Assembly (NCBI RefSeq): GCF_000685395.1
Contig: NZ_AVSQ01000020.1
Coordinates: forward strand, 125,396-189,395
DNA length: 64,000 bases
Direction of reading: 5' to 3'
DNA from: Candidatus Nitrosotenuis chungbukensis
GTDB taxonomy: Archaea > Thermoproteota > Nitrososphaeria > Nitrososphaerales > Nitrosopumilaceae
Shown here in pieces: positions 25,940-34,746 of this stretch. The notes beneath the pieces were generated by a model, which saw only the letters and a program-made list of their open reading frames with translations, was not told where the DNA came from and did not search any database. Numbering within the stretch: the stretch's first letter is position 1; each line of letters starts with the position of its first letter. The translations under genes were made by a program, and so were the position numbers.

Positions 25940-26745
25940 TTTGTCAGATGATACTTGAGCTTGTCCACGGTGCCCTTGATGTTTGCGGCAATTCTCTGAT
26001 ACATTTCAAGTGCCTCTTTGTCAATGAACAGGTCCTTTTGCGACTTCCAGTCAGTAGTTATGAGGATTTTTGCATATGACTCTTTTTTCGGCTTGTATTT
26101 GTACCAGTAGGAGTCGTCCTTTACTATTTTCAGGTATTCATAGCTGACCTTTGCCTTTGGAGTGTATACAGAGACTGTGATTATTCGCTCCTTTAGTAGC
26201 GACTTCATCATGAGGTCATGTAGCTTTTTGTCAGCGTTTAGTATTGCAATGATATCGTCCTGGATGAGTCCCGGCGGAAGAGTTGTAAGCTTGCCATATC
26301 CATCCCAGATGAAATCTTCGACCTTTGAGTTGAACCTGCCCTTTAGGACTTTTGTCAGGGTTCCTATGTTTAGCGGCCCAATTTGGACATCTGATGGAAA
26401 TGAAATGAAATACCTCATCTTCCACGTGGTGCCTTCTGCTATCCCCATCCCATACATGCCGCCCGGGGCAAATTCGCTTTTTGTAACGGTCTTTCTTTTT
26501 AGAATGTCGATGTAGTCTATGCTGTCATTTACCCTCATCACTCCCCGGCTTGCAGTTCCAGGGTTTGGGCCGTCAAGGGATGATCTTGGATAGTCATACT
26601 CAAAGTCCATTGTGCCATCAGGCAAGAGCTTGCAGTCAAGCCCAAGGGACATTAGGTGCTTGTGAACCTTTTTTGCAATCTTGTCTTCTACTGTCGACGA
26701 TATGATAGAGTCAGGATATTGTAACGTGCCTTTGCTTACGCGCAT
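25936..26745 (-). CDS. Uncharacterised conserved-looking protein
   Basis: A 269-residue soluble protein that I cannot assign. The N-terminal 75 residues are charged and include DCKLLPDGTMDFEYDYPR. The middle (MRYFISFPSDVQIGPLNIG, DFIWDGYGKL) is beta-rich, and the C-terminal part has aromatic and Lys-rich segments (SYWYKYKPKKESYAKILITTD) and a helix. No signal peptide or membrane segment. ATG at 26745. Tail-to-tail with atpC and possibly co-regulated with the DUF6659 gene only by strand. Lies within the DNA-repair neighbourhood; any link is speculative. Confidence 0.7.
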   Translation of the reverse strand: MRVSKGTLQYPDSIISSTVEDKIAKKVHKHLMSLGLDCKLLPDGTMDFEYDYPRSSLDGPNPGTASRGVMRVNDSIDYIDILKRKTVTKSEFAPGGMYGMGIAEGTTWKMRYFISFPSDVQIGPLNIGTLTKVLKGRFNSKVEDFIWDGYGKLTTLPPGLIQDDIIAILNADKKLHDLMMKSLLKERIITVSVYTPKAKVSYEYLKIVKDDSYWYKYKPKKESYAKILITTDWKSQKDLFIDKEALEMYQRIAANIKGTVDKLKYHLTN

Positions 26746-26811
26746 TATATTATTAAGAATATCTGTTTTTCAGAGAACAATTTGATTTGATTCCAAAAAC
26801 AATATAAAATT

Positions 26812-26855
26812 TATAAAAAATTTTTAAAAAAAGTAAAATTAATTGCATGTTTTTT
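26812..26855 (-). terminator. T-rich terminator after DUF6659 gene
   Basis: Read on the minus strand, the bases after the stop of the 26857-27213 gene contain runs of six and seven T separated by A-rich sequence, typical of U-tract termination. The same A/T-rich stretch also lies near the start of the 25936-26745 gene and may contribute promoter elements for it. Confidence 0.45.
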
Positions 26856-26856
26856 C

Positions 26857-27213
26857 CTACGCCTGAGAGATCAGTTTTAGGATGCTTTTGATTATTTTGT
26901 TGTGATCTGCGCCAACCTCAGTAGTCATGTAAATCACATGCTTTTCGTCAATAGGTATGGTCATGCGTTTGATTTTCTCATATTCGGCAAGCACGTATTT
27001 GCCCTTCCCTATGGAACCGGTAAAATGCATTCTCAATTTCCACGCCTCAATTGCATGTCGGATTGATTGGCGTTCTTCGTCAGGGCTAAGATAGTTGGAC
27101 AATCCCTCGCGCTGACCGCCTGCCATCAGCCTTCCTTCGATGTCAACAATTGTAACGAATCGGATGTCAGGATCTATTTCCATGATGTCCTTGTGCAGTT
27201 TGATGTAATCCAT
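26857..27213 (-). CDS. DUF6659-like small protein
   Basis: A 118-residue soluble protein with the pattern DPDIRFVTIVDIEGRLMAGG near the N-terminus, then a helix containing RHAIEAWKLRMHF, and the segment KIKRMTIPIDEKHVIYMTTE before a C-terminal helix. This roadblock-like alternation of helices and strands occurs in a family found many times per genome in ammonia-oxidising archaea (DUF6659). The function is unknown; resemblance to roadblock/LC7 domains, which regulate small GTPases, is my inference. ATG at 27213, divergent from herA with about 190 bp between them. Confidence 0.65.
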   Translation of the reverse strand: MDYIKLHKDIMEIDPDIRFVTIVDIEGRLMAGGQREGLSNYLSPDEERQSIRHAIEAWKLRMHFTGSIGKGKYVLAEYEKIKRMTIPIDEKHVIYMTTEVGADHNKIIKSILKLISQA

Positions 27214-27399
27214 GGGTAGTGATGGTAACTTTGCCTCTTAAAGCCTCGTTTTTGCAAAAGACTCACAGACACACATATCTTGTCAAGGGTCGGCAAATCT
27301 TTGAATTTATTTATCACTGACAGATAGTTTTCCTGTGATACATCGCAAGATACTAATTCAAAAATCAATCAACGCTCAGATGATATCAATGGGGAAGAC

Positions 27400-28926
27400 A
27401 TGACGCTTGGGGTCGTAATTGGCGAGTCAAAGCCAACGGCAGTAACTGCGCAAACATCAAGGCCGCTTTCAGTTGGCGAGTATGTCGTGATTGGTGCGCA
27501 GGATGGAAAGCTCCTCGGATTGGTGGAACGCTCGTTTGTCTCAAGTGCTGCGCTAAATGACATCCACAACTATGACGAGGCAGTAGAGAGCAAGGAGGTA
27601 GCAGACCTAAACTCCAGGGACAAGAGCTACACTGCAAAAATAACAATTTTAGGATACTTGACAGATTTACAAAAAAGCAGGATTGTTCTTCCTGCAATTC
27701 CGCCAATACCGGGAACCGCGGTCCTAAATGCGACAAAGGACGATCTTGGAACAATATTTGGCCCGCAAAAAGAAGAATGGGTAAGGATTGGAACGCTTTT
27801 GAGAAATTCGGAAATCGAGGCAAAGGTGAACCTCAACAAAATTGTTTCAAGGCACTTGGCGATTTTGGCAATGACTGGAATGGGAAAAAGCAACCTGGTA
27901 TCGTTACTTGCAAAACAGATTTCAGGACTTGACGGGACGCTGATAATTTTTGACTACCACAACGACTATCCAGACTTGCACATACCCGGGATTAACGTAA
28001 TTGACGCAAAGATAAACCCGAGGCTTTTGGATTCAAACACTCTGTCAGACGTGCTTGAGATTCGCGAAAACGCAGACATCCAGCACCGCATTCTCAGGCT
28101 AGCTTTTACACACGACGTAAAGGAGGCAAAAAACTTCTGGGACGCACTTGACCACAACGTGGCAATGATTGGCGCAAACCCCGAAAGAAAAGACGACAGG
28201 CATTCTGCAGACAGGGTGCAGGACAAAATCGATGATGCAAGACACAGGTTTGCAGACGTGCTAGACCCCGACATAATGGATCCTCTCGGACTGATAAAGG
28301 AGGGGAGGGTAAACGTGCTAAACGTGTCGGAGCTCTCAGAAAAGCAGGCAAACGTTGCACTTGCATATTATTTTCAGGAACTGCTCAACGACAGAAAGGC
28401 GGCACTTCTGGCAAAAAACTCCAAAAACAAAGAAGGCCGCCACTACAGGTTCGATTCGCCGATTTTTGTAATAATCGAGGAGGCGCACGTGTTCATCCCA
28501 AAGGGAGAGGACACTCACACAAAATACTGGGCTGCAAAAATTGCAAGGGAGGGGAGAAAGTTCGGGCTAGGCCTGTGCATCGTGTCGCAGAGGCCGCGAA
28601 ACATTGATCCAAACGTCCTAAGCCAGATGGGCTCACTTGCGGTAATGAAAATAGTCCAGGAGGACGACCAGCACCAGATATCGTCTGCTGCAGAGTCAAT
28701 CAGCAAGGACCTCATAACGCAGCTGACATCACTAAATGTCGGAGACGCGGTGTTTGTAGGGCAGTGGGTCAACCTTCCGGCCATCGTGCACATCGAAGAG
28801 GTAAAGGACAAGGTGGTGGGCTCTGACAAAAACGCAGTCTCAGAATGGAAGTACGCAAAAAAGTTCGACAAGGTTGCAGTCGAATCCACACAGGGACTGA
28901 TCCAAAAAGACCTTCTGCTTGATTGA
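27400..28926 (+). CDS. herA: HerA DNA translocase
   Basis: A 508-residue hexameric ATPase that pumps DNA during end resection with NurA, Mre11 and Rad50. An N-terminal HAS-barrel (about 1-130) precedes the RecA-like motor. Walker A is MTGMGKSN at about 158-165, Walker B FVIIEEAHVFIP at about 355-366, and the arginine-finger region IVSQRPRNIDPNVLSQMG follows. ATG at 27400. mre11 starts 1 bp after the stop and rad50 overlaps mre11, so the three form a tight operon. Confidence 0.94.
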   Translation: MTLGVVIGESKPTAVTAQTSRPLSVGEYVVIGAQDGKLLGLVERSFVSSAALNDIHNYDEAVESKEVADLNSRDKSYTAKITILGYLTDLQKSRIVLPAIPPIPGTAVLNATKDDLGTIFGPQKEEWVRIGTLLRNSEIEAKVNLNKIVSRHLAILAMTGMGKSNLVSLLAKQISGLDGTLIIFDYHNDYPDLHIPGINVIDAKINPRLLDSNTLSDVLEIRENADIQHRILRLAFTHDVKEAKNFWDALDHNVAMIGANPERKDDRHSADRVQDKIDDARHRFADVLDPDIMDPLGLIKEGRVNVLNVSELSEKQANVALAYYFQELLNDRKAALLAKNSKNKEGRHYRFDSPIFVIIEEAHVFIPKGEDTHTKYWAAKIAREGRKFGLGLCIVSQRPRNIDPNVLSQMGSLAVMKIVQEDDQHQISSAAESISKDLITQLTSLNVGDAVFVGQWVNLPAIVHIEEVKDKVVGSDKNAVSEWKYAKKFDKVAVESTQGLIQKDLLLD

Positions 28927-28927
28927 G

Positions 28928-30064
28928 ATGATATTTTCCCACATCTCCGACACTCACTTGGGCCTGATACAGTACGGCCTAGAAGAAAGGGAAAACGACA
29001 TGTACAGTGCGTTTAACGAGGCAGTCGATATCTCGATTAAGGATCATGTCGATTTTGTCATTTTTGCAGGCGACATATTCCATGTCCCAAACCCAAGCGG
29101 CATGGCAATAATACAGATGGCAAATGCGCTAAAGCGCCTAAAGCAAAGCCAGATAGAGTCGTTTTTTGTGCTAGGCGAGCACGACATCAGCAGGATTCGC
29201 TCAACGCCCATCCCGTACGTGTACCACAACTTGGAGTACGCAAGATACGTCGGGCATGGAAGGCCAGTAATCCACAAAGACGTCATGATTGCAGGATTTG
29301 ACAAGATTCGAAAAGGCGAGATGCCAGAGTATTACGAGAGGTTTTCCCAAGTAGACAGGGCGGCAAAAGATCACAGGGGCCACAAAATCCTCGTGATGCA
29401 CCAGGGAATATCTGAGATAAACAAGTTTGCCGGCGAGCTTGGCTCAGCTGATCTTCCAAAAAACTTTACCTACTATGCCATGGGGCACCTGCATGACCAC
29501 GCCCTAAAACAATTTTCACATCTCTCAGGGCCGGTAGCGTATCCAGGATCAACTGAAATGACGACAAGTGAGGGAATAAAAGAGTCGCAAAAAGGGTTTT
29601 ACGAGGTAGACATTTCAGGAAACGATGCAGTCCCAAACTGGGTAAGGCTTGACACCCGTCCGCAGATGTCACAAAAAACGGAATTTGATCACCTAGAGAA
29701 AACAGTCAGCGATGTCTTGGAAAAGATTTCAAAACTTTCAAAAAAGCCAATAGTAGAGATAAAAATTTCAGGCGACAACATAGAATCAGACATTGTTCAA
29801 AATCAGATGGCCCGCCTTGCACCGCACACGCTGCACTATGTTTGGAGGCTGACCCAGAACAGTGATGGAAACTCGTCAGTGCTTCTCGACAGGCCTGCAA
29901 GCATCGATGACGAATTGATCAGGCTTGCGGCAAACTGCCTTGGCAAGACAGACTTGGCGTCATTTGCAATAAGGGATCTTTTGCCGCTTCTATCGGCAAA
30001 CAGAACTGACGAGGCGGGGCAGATGATAATGGAAAGGTTCGAGCAGTTCAAGGGGACAAAATGA
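28928..30064 (+). CDS. mre11: Mre11 nuclease
   Basis: A 378-residue double-strand-break repair nuclease of the calcineurin-like phosphoesterase fold. Metal ligands are visible: D8 and H10 in ISDTHLG, D in FAGDIFH, H in LGEHD, and the later His in VMHQG and MGHLHDH. The C-terminal half would form the capping domain and the Rad50-binding region. I place the start at ATG 28928, 1 bp after the herA stop; a TTG at 28919 would overlap herA. The stop overlaps the rad50 ATG in an ATGA arrangement. Confidence 0.93.
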   Translation: MIFSHISDTHLGLIQYGLEERENDMYSAFNEAVDISIKDHVDFVIFAGDIFHVPNPSGMAIIQMANALKRLKQSQIESFFVLGEHDISRIRSTPIPYVYHNLEYARYVGHGRPVIHKDVMIAGFDKIRKGEMPEYYERFSQVDRAAKDHRGHKILVMHQGISEINKFAGELGSADLPKNFTYYAMGHLHDHALKQFSHLSGPVAYPGSTEMTTSEGIKESQKGFYEVDISGNDAVPNWVRLDTRPQMSQKTEFDHLEKTVSDVLEKISKLSKKPIVEIKISGDNIESDIVQNQMARLAPHTLHYVWRLTQNSDGNSSVLLDRPASIDDELIRLAANCLGKTDLASFAIRDLLPLLSANRTDEAGQMIMERFEQFKGTK

Positions 30065-32142
30065 TAACATCAGTTGAGCTCGGAAACTTCATTTCGCACT
30101 CTGAGACAAAGATTGACTTTGAAGAAGGTGTGACGGTGTTTGTAGGGCACAACGGTGCCGGAAAGTCAAGCATCATCGACGCGATAACATTTGCGTTGTT
30201 TGGAGAGCATACGCGCAAGTCAAACAAGAGCCTCATCAGGCGAGGCACAAGCCAGGCATATTCCAAGGTAAGTTTTACGCTAAACGGAAAACAGTACCAG
30301 GCCGAGCGAAAAATCGACTCAAAGGGAACGCTTGGCGCCCAGCTGTTTGAGATAAGAAACGGAGAGACGCTGCCGATTGCGTCAGGTGAGCGAAAGCAGT
30401 TTGGCGAGTCCATGACAGGCGAAATTGAATCCAGGATAGGCCTTGACTTTACCAAGCTCAAAGTCGCATCCATAGTCCAGCAGGGCGAGCTAAACTCCAT
30501 AATCAAGGCAAAACCAAAGGAGTTCAAGGAACTTCTCAACGCGATAATCGGGATAGACAAGCTGGACACTGCGGCAGGAAACCTAAAGATAGTTCAGAAA
30601 AACTTTCGCCAGGCAGTCCAGCAGAGACTAGGATATGACGACACCCACATCGACATTCTAAACAAGGAGATCACAACACTAAATGACGAGATAAAATCAG
30701 CCGAGCCACAAAAGGCAGATCTTCTGCAAAAAAAGGTCCTTGAGGAGGCAGAGCTGCAAAAGATAAAGCAGAAAATAGAAACAGAATCCCCAAAGAAGGC
30801 CATGCTGGCACAGATTGAGCAGCGAAAAAGCGAGCTTGTAAAATATGCAAAAGACGCAATACTGTTGATTCAGAAAAACATTTCAGAAAAGGAGAGAAAG
30901 ATTCAGGCCTGCCAGGGGTGCTTTGAGTATGCAGATTCAAAGGGAGCGCTGGAGTTGTCACTGCAGAAGACAGAATCCGAAATCGAGGGCGCCGGGAAAA
31001 AAATCCAGGAATTATCAAAGCAGGTGGCAGTTCTAAAGGAGCACGAGTCTCTGGCAAAAAAACTGCAGCTCCAAGACGGCAAGTGCCCAGTATGTGACTC
31101 TGCAGTGGACCGCCTAAAGCCGATTTTCCAAATAGAGCACCTAAGACAGGAGCAGCAAAGCGCAGAATCAGAAATTCACGCGCTTGAGCAGAAAAAACTA
31201 GCACTTTCAAAAGAAAAAAAAGAGACCTCCGAAAAGCTGCAAAAGGCAATTGCGGCAAGATCCACACTTGATGCCCATTCCATACAGAATGCGGGGCAAA
31301 TCGAGGCAGTGCGAAAAGAAGTGGATTCGCAGAAAGCGCAGATCAGTGCACTACCCACAGTCAGCACAGAAGGCGGGCTGCTGCAGTTCGCGTCAGTTGA
31401 CTCGCATGCCAGGACCATGTATGATACAATATCAGACTTGGAAAAACAGGTCTCCGGATTTAACCAGAAAGAATTCGAGGAACTAAAAACGGATTTGGAG
31501 CAAAAGCAAAAAGAACTAAGCCAGATTGATCAAAAATACGGCGCGATCACGGAGAAAATAAAAAGGGCAGACGAGCGAGTTGCAAAAATAAGTTCCATAC
31601 TATCAGAACTAAGTCTGGTCAGAAAATATCTGCTCCAAATCGACGACATCCAATCCAGCGTGTATGACCGCGACGGCCCAGTTGCAACAAGCCTCAGGTC
31701 ATGGGCGCTAATGACAATTTCTGCAAAAGCATCAGAGTACCTTGACATACTTAACACAAAGATTCACAGAGTAGAGCTATCAGAAAAAACGCGAGACATC
31801 ACGATTACATGTTATTCAAAGAACAGCCAGATTGACATTGATTCGTTGAGCGGGGGAGAGCAGGTCAGCGTTGCGCTGTCATTGAGACTTGGCATGGCAC
31901 ACCTGCTTGGCGCGTCGAATCTAAACTTCATAATACTTGACGAGCCGACAACCCACCTTGACGGGGAACGCAGGCGCGCCCTAGTAAGGGTGCTCTCGCA
32001 GCTATCAGACATAACAGGTGTTACTGGACCCCTCCAGTTCATCATAATAACGCACGATGCGGAAATCTTCGAGGACTCTAGTGTCGAGAAGATATACAAA
32101 TTTGAGTCAGGCGAGAACGGAACTAAGGTTGCGCTGCTCTAG
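30061..32142 (+). CDS. rad50: Rad50 ATPase
   Basis: A 693-residue SMC-like ATPase. Walker A GHNGAGKSS is at 29-37, the zinc hook CPVC is at C342-C345 between two coiled-coil arms, and the signature LSGGEQVSVALSLRLGM begins at 596. Walker B with D-loop FIILDEPTTHLD follows at about 623-634. The coiled coils are short: characterised archaeal Rad50 is near 880 residues. A second CxxC pair (C284, C287, in CQGC) sits in the first arm about 55 residues before the hook. ATG overlaps mre11. With Mre11, HerA and NurA it resects DNA ends for recombination. Confidence 0.94.
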   Translation: MITSVELGNFISHSETKIDFEEGVTVFVGHNGAGKSSIIDAITFALFGEHTRKSNKSLIRRGTSQAYSKVSFTLNGKQYQAERKIDSKGTLGAQLFEIRNGETLPIASGERKQFGESMTGEIESRIGLDFTKLKVASIVQQGELNSIIKAKPKEFKELLNAIIGIDKLDTAAGNLKIVQKNFRQAVQQRLGYDDTHIDILNKEITTLNDEIKSAEPQKADLLQKKVLEEAELQKIKQKIETESPKKAMLAQIEQRKSELVKYAKDAILLIQKNISEKERKIQACQGCFEYADSKGALELSLQKTESEIEGAGKKIQELSKQVAVLKEHESLAKKLQLQDGKCPVCDSAVDRLKPIFQIEHLRQEQQSAESEIHALEQKKLALSKEKKETSEKLQKAIAARSTLDAHSIQNAGQIEAVRKEVDSQKAQISALPTVSTEGGLLQFASVDSHARTMYDTISDLEKQVSGFNQKEFEELKTDLEQKQKELSQIDQKYGAITEKIKRADERVAKISSILSELSLVRKYLLQIDDIQSSVYDRDGPVATSLRSWALMTISAKASEYLDILNTKIHRVELSEKTRDITITCYSKNSQIDIDSLSGGEQVSVALSLRLGMAHLLGASNLNFIILDEPTTHLDGERRRALVRVLSQLSDITGVTGPLQFIIITHDAEIFEDSSVEKIYKFESGENGTKVALL

Positions 32143-32627
32143 CCGCCAGTAAGCTTGGCAAACTTTTCGTTCTTGCTAAGCTTTTCCATGAACTGAATGT
32201 TTGAGAGTGCAACTATGGCAGATTCCACCACCGGAACGCTCGGATCGTTGAGTGCTTGCTCCAGCACGTGTTTTGCGTCCTTTGCGCCCACCACACCTAG
32301 TGCAATGGCTGCCTCGTGTCGCACAAACATGCTTGGGTCGTGCAGTGTGGCGTCTTCAAGGTGTGGGATGGCGCTTCTGTACCCCATTTGCCCTAATGAG
32401 AACGCAGCCTCGTGTCGCACAAGCTCGTTTGGGTCGTGCTTTAGCACCTTTGCAATGTACGGGATCTTGTCCTCGCCTCCAAAGTCAACTAGTATGCATG
32501 TTGCCCGGGTTCGAACCACATAGTCCTCATGTGTGATGAGGCTGACAAAATAGTCGACATCTTTTTTTTCATACCTTTCTTCCATTTGCGCAAAAAGGGC
32601 GAGCCTTTTTTCCGGTACTGCATCCAT
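32139..32627 (-). CDS. HEAT-repeat protein with two His-Glu motifs
   Basis: A 162-residue protein made of PBS-lyase-type HEAT repeats. Two repeats carry VRHEAAFSLGQMG (H72, E73) and VRHEAAIALGVVG (H104, E105), almost identical to the iron-binding His-Glu motifs of deoxyhypusine hydroxylase, which hydroxylates eIF5A. The eukaryotic enzyme has four such motifs in two halves; this protein would be one half. Deoxyhypusine hydroxylase activity, a phycobilin-lyase-like role or plain scaffolding all remain possible. ATG at 32627. It is convergent with rad50 and overlaps it by 4 bp. Confidence 0.75.
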   Translation of the reverse strand: MDAVPEKRLALFAQMEERYEKKDVDYFVSLITHEDYVVRTRATCILVDFGGEDKIPYIAKVLKHDPNELVRHEAAFSLGQMGYRSAIPHLEDATLHDPSMFVRHEAAIALGVVGAKDAKHVLEQALNDPSVPVVESAIVALSNIQFMEKLSKNEKFAKLTGG

Positions 32628-32662
32628 GTATGATTTTGAAATTATTTGTGTACTATATTATC

Positions 32663-32851
32663 CTAGTTTTGAAAATCAAAGATAGTCGGTATATTTTTAA
32701 AGTGAACGACTATCGGACGAGTCAGATAGCATTTTCCTGTTTCCTTGACCGAGCGTATGATCTCCACAGGCGTTAATTCCCGCAGTTCCTGCGGTAATAT
32801 GTCTGAACCTAATCCAGTTTCGGCTTTACGTGGGGACTGGTAGGGGTTCAT
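32663..32851 (-). CDS. Possible small protein
   Basis: A 62-residue frame with ATG at 32851. The product (MNPYQSPRKAETGLG, then LPQELRELTPVEIIRS) has a plausible helix and a short strand region (CYLTRPIVVHFK), unlike random frames. It ends 35 bp before the HEAT-repeat gene in the same direction, so it could head that transcript. No family recognised. A TATA-like tattatta lies directly at the start, which leaves the start codon uncertain. Confidence 0.4.
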   Translation of the reverse strand: MNPYQSPRKAETGLGSDILPQELRELTPVEIIRSVKETGKCYLTRPIVVHFKNIPTIFDFQN

Positions 32852-33019
32852 ATTATTAGCACAACCGACTTACATTTTGCCTAGCTCAAACATTGGGAAT
32901 TTCTCGTATTGGTTTTATTTAGCAAGTTGGTTATTATGTAATTCCCGACAATTCATCCAAACTGTTTTACAAATCAGGTTCTCATAATAATGATAATATA
33001 CCAAACAGATTGATTTTCG

Positions 33020-33685
33020 TTGTTGATAGCACAGATAGGCCAAAAGGCGCCAAACTTGGGCGTTTCAAAATGGGTTCAGGGGATGCCGACTAACTTTGAT
33101 CAGGAAAAAGATCACATCGTACTAGTCGAGGTGTTCCAGGTAAACTGCCCTGGCTGCTTTCTGTACGGCATTCCAGAGGCAATCAACATTTACCAAAAAT
33201 ATCACTCAGAGGGAGTAACAGTTCTTGGCATTGCCACTGCGTTTGAGGATTTTGACAAAAACACATTAGAGAACCTAGAACTGTTGGCAAAGACAGGCGA
33301 GACAATCGGCGAGACAAAAAAGGCACTCTCCCAGTACGGCAGGGCAGTGGATGGAAGCAAGATCCCATACAAGATTCCGTTCCCGCTCGGGATGGACCTC
33401 TTGACAAAAGAGACGGGAGTCGTAAGCAATGAGAAGGTAACTGATTTCATAAAAAGCCAGCTTCCCGACTTTGACTCGCAGCCAGAAGACTACAAATCCC
33501 AGATAATACAGCGAGTCAAGGATTATTTCAAGTCAAAGGAGTATTCGGCATACACGTTTGATACGTTTTCCCTGCGCGGCACGCCATCAACTATCCTAGT
33601 TGACAGGAAGGGAATTTTGCGCGACGTCTCGTTTGGCCAGACAGGCCACATTGAACAAATGATTCAAGAACTGCTCAACGAGTAA
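33020..33685 (+). CDS. Thioredoxin-fold protein of the TlpA/AhpC-TSA type
   Basis: A 221-residue protein with the redox motif CPGC (C43, C46) after FDQEKDHIVLVEVFQVN, and the cis-Pro segment RGTPSTILVDRKG near the C-terminus. This fits a thiol-disulfide oxidoreductase of the TlpA/ResA type. An insert of about 70 residues (about 100-170) between the second strand and the cis-Pro loop is longer than in minimal thioredoxins. No signal peptide is visible, so it is probably cytoplasmic. Start is one of two consecutive TTG codons at 33020 and 33023. It overlaps the convergent membrane protein gene by 11 bp. Confidence 0.8.
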   Translation: MLIAQIGQKAPNLGVSKWVQGMPTNFDQEKDHIVLVEVFQVNCPGCFLYGIPEAINIYQKYHSEGVTVLGIATAFEDFDKNTLENLELLAKTGETIGETKKALSQYGRAVDGSKIPYKIPFPLGMDLLTKETGVVSNEKVTDFIKSQLPDFDSQPEDYKSQIIQRVKDYFKSKEYSAYTFDTFSLRGTPSTILVDRKGILRDVSFGQTGHIEQMIQELLNE

Positions 33686-34190
33686 CTGGCTTTCTTTTCT
33701 TGTACATCATCACGCTACCGGCAGCGATTGCAATGATTGCAACTGCCACAAATATTACCACCATATTCACGGGCTCGTCCTGAATTATCTCAGGTTCCGG
33801 AACAAGTGTAAAGTCGCTTTTTACTTTGAGTGTATGAGTCCCGTTTCCTGGAAACTCTAGCGTTACAAAAGAAATTTTCTGGTTTGCCAGTATTTTGGGG
33901 ACGACCTCCTGTTCGTTTAGGAACAGATGAATTTCTCCTTTTGTTATGTTTTGCGGAATTTGCAGCTCCAAGAGATTGTTCTGTAGCCCGCTTGAGATTT
34001 GAAACACAAGCGTGTCATTGTAAAACGCCACATCGTCGATGTTAAAGTTTGCAACAGTCTCAATCACATATGTTTTGTCACCGACGTCAACATCGAACTT
34101 GGTTTTGAGCCCGGTCTTATCAGAGAGAGGTACGGCAAACGCAGGAACTACTACAATCATTGATAAAATCAGAAATAAAATAAATTTCAA
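33675..34190 (-). CDS. Exported membrane-anchored protein, unknown
   Basis: A 171-residue protein with a signal peptide (about 1-18, ending AFA), an extracytoplasmic beta-rich domain (about 20-135), and a C-terminal membrane helix (about 143-163) followed by KKRKPVTR, so it is anchored with a short basic cytoplasmic tail. This layout resembles small archaeal S-layer or cell-surface accessory proteins. TTG start at 34190, 1 bp after the L15e stop (same strand), which suggests co-transcription with rpl15e. Confidence 0.7.
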   Translation of the reverse strand: MKFILFLILSMIVVVPAFAVPLSDKTGLKTKFDVDVGDKTYVIETVANFNIDDVAFYNDTLVFQISSGLQNNLLELQIPQNITKGEIHLFLNEQEVVPKILANQKISFVTLEFPGNGTHTLKVKSDFTLVPEPEIIQDEPVNMVVIFVAVAIIAIAAGSVMMYKKRKPVTR

Positions 34191-34191
34191 T

Positions 34192-34644
34192 TTAGGCCGG
34201 GATTACTCTTTTTCGTAGCTCTTTGTCTTTTGAGATTCTCGGATGTGAAGGATCAGCTAGGATTACTTCGAACCAGTAATGAAATCCGTCCTTGTACAAA
34301 AAGTACGAGCCAAGTAGTTTTAGATTCTTGTATTTTTGCGCAGTTCTGTTTTCTGCCACCTGCTTCATGCTAACGTCTGCCTTTATTCGAGTTACACCCA
34401 AGTGCTTTTGTCTTCTTCCGGCAACTGGCCTTTTTCGCCTCATTCCGCCGGTTCCGACACGAGCCCTAATCACCACGATTCCCTGCTTTGCCTTGTAGCC
34501 TAGGCTTCTTGCCTTTTGGATTCGGCTTGGCTTTTCAAGTCTGGTAAACGCGTTCTGTTTTCTCCAGATTACGGCTTTTTCTCGTATTTCCGGCGAGTTT
34601 TGTTGCCACATCTTAAGCCAGGTTTTGTCTTGGGAACTGAGCAT
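34192..34644 (-). CDS. rpl15e: Ribosomal protein L15e
   Basis: About 150 residues of the archaeal/eukaryotic large-subunit protein L15e. Conserved parts: RLEKPSRIQKARSLGYKAKQG, VIRARVGTGGMRRKRP, and the C-terminal GSYFLYKDGFHYWFEVILADPSHP (each trimmed here to its landmark). The start chosen is ATG at 34644 (MLSSQDKTWLKMW), which has a GGGGTGA Shine-Dalgarno-like sequence upstream. An ATG at 34722 would add 26 non-homologous residues. Confidence 0.93.
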   Translation of the reverse strand: MLSSQDKTWLKMWQQNSPEIREKAVIWRKQNAFTRLEKPSRIQKARSLGYKAKQGIVVIRARVGTGGMRRKRPVAGRRQKHLGVTRIKADVSMKQVAENRTAQKYKNLKLLGSYFLYKDGFHYWFEVILADPSHPRISKDKELRKRVIPA

Positions 34645-34746
34645 TATTCGCACTATTTCACCCCCCTTAATATCCGATACGGCGATATGGGATGGAAAAT
34701 TCGCATCCTCCACCAAAAGCACGTCACACCGGAGCGAGAAAACAAT

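Noticed and set aside
32505-32522. GGTTCGAACC-like sequence resembling a tRNA T-loop
   Set aside because: It is inside the HEAT-repeat coding sequence and no acceptor or anticodon stem can be built around it.
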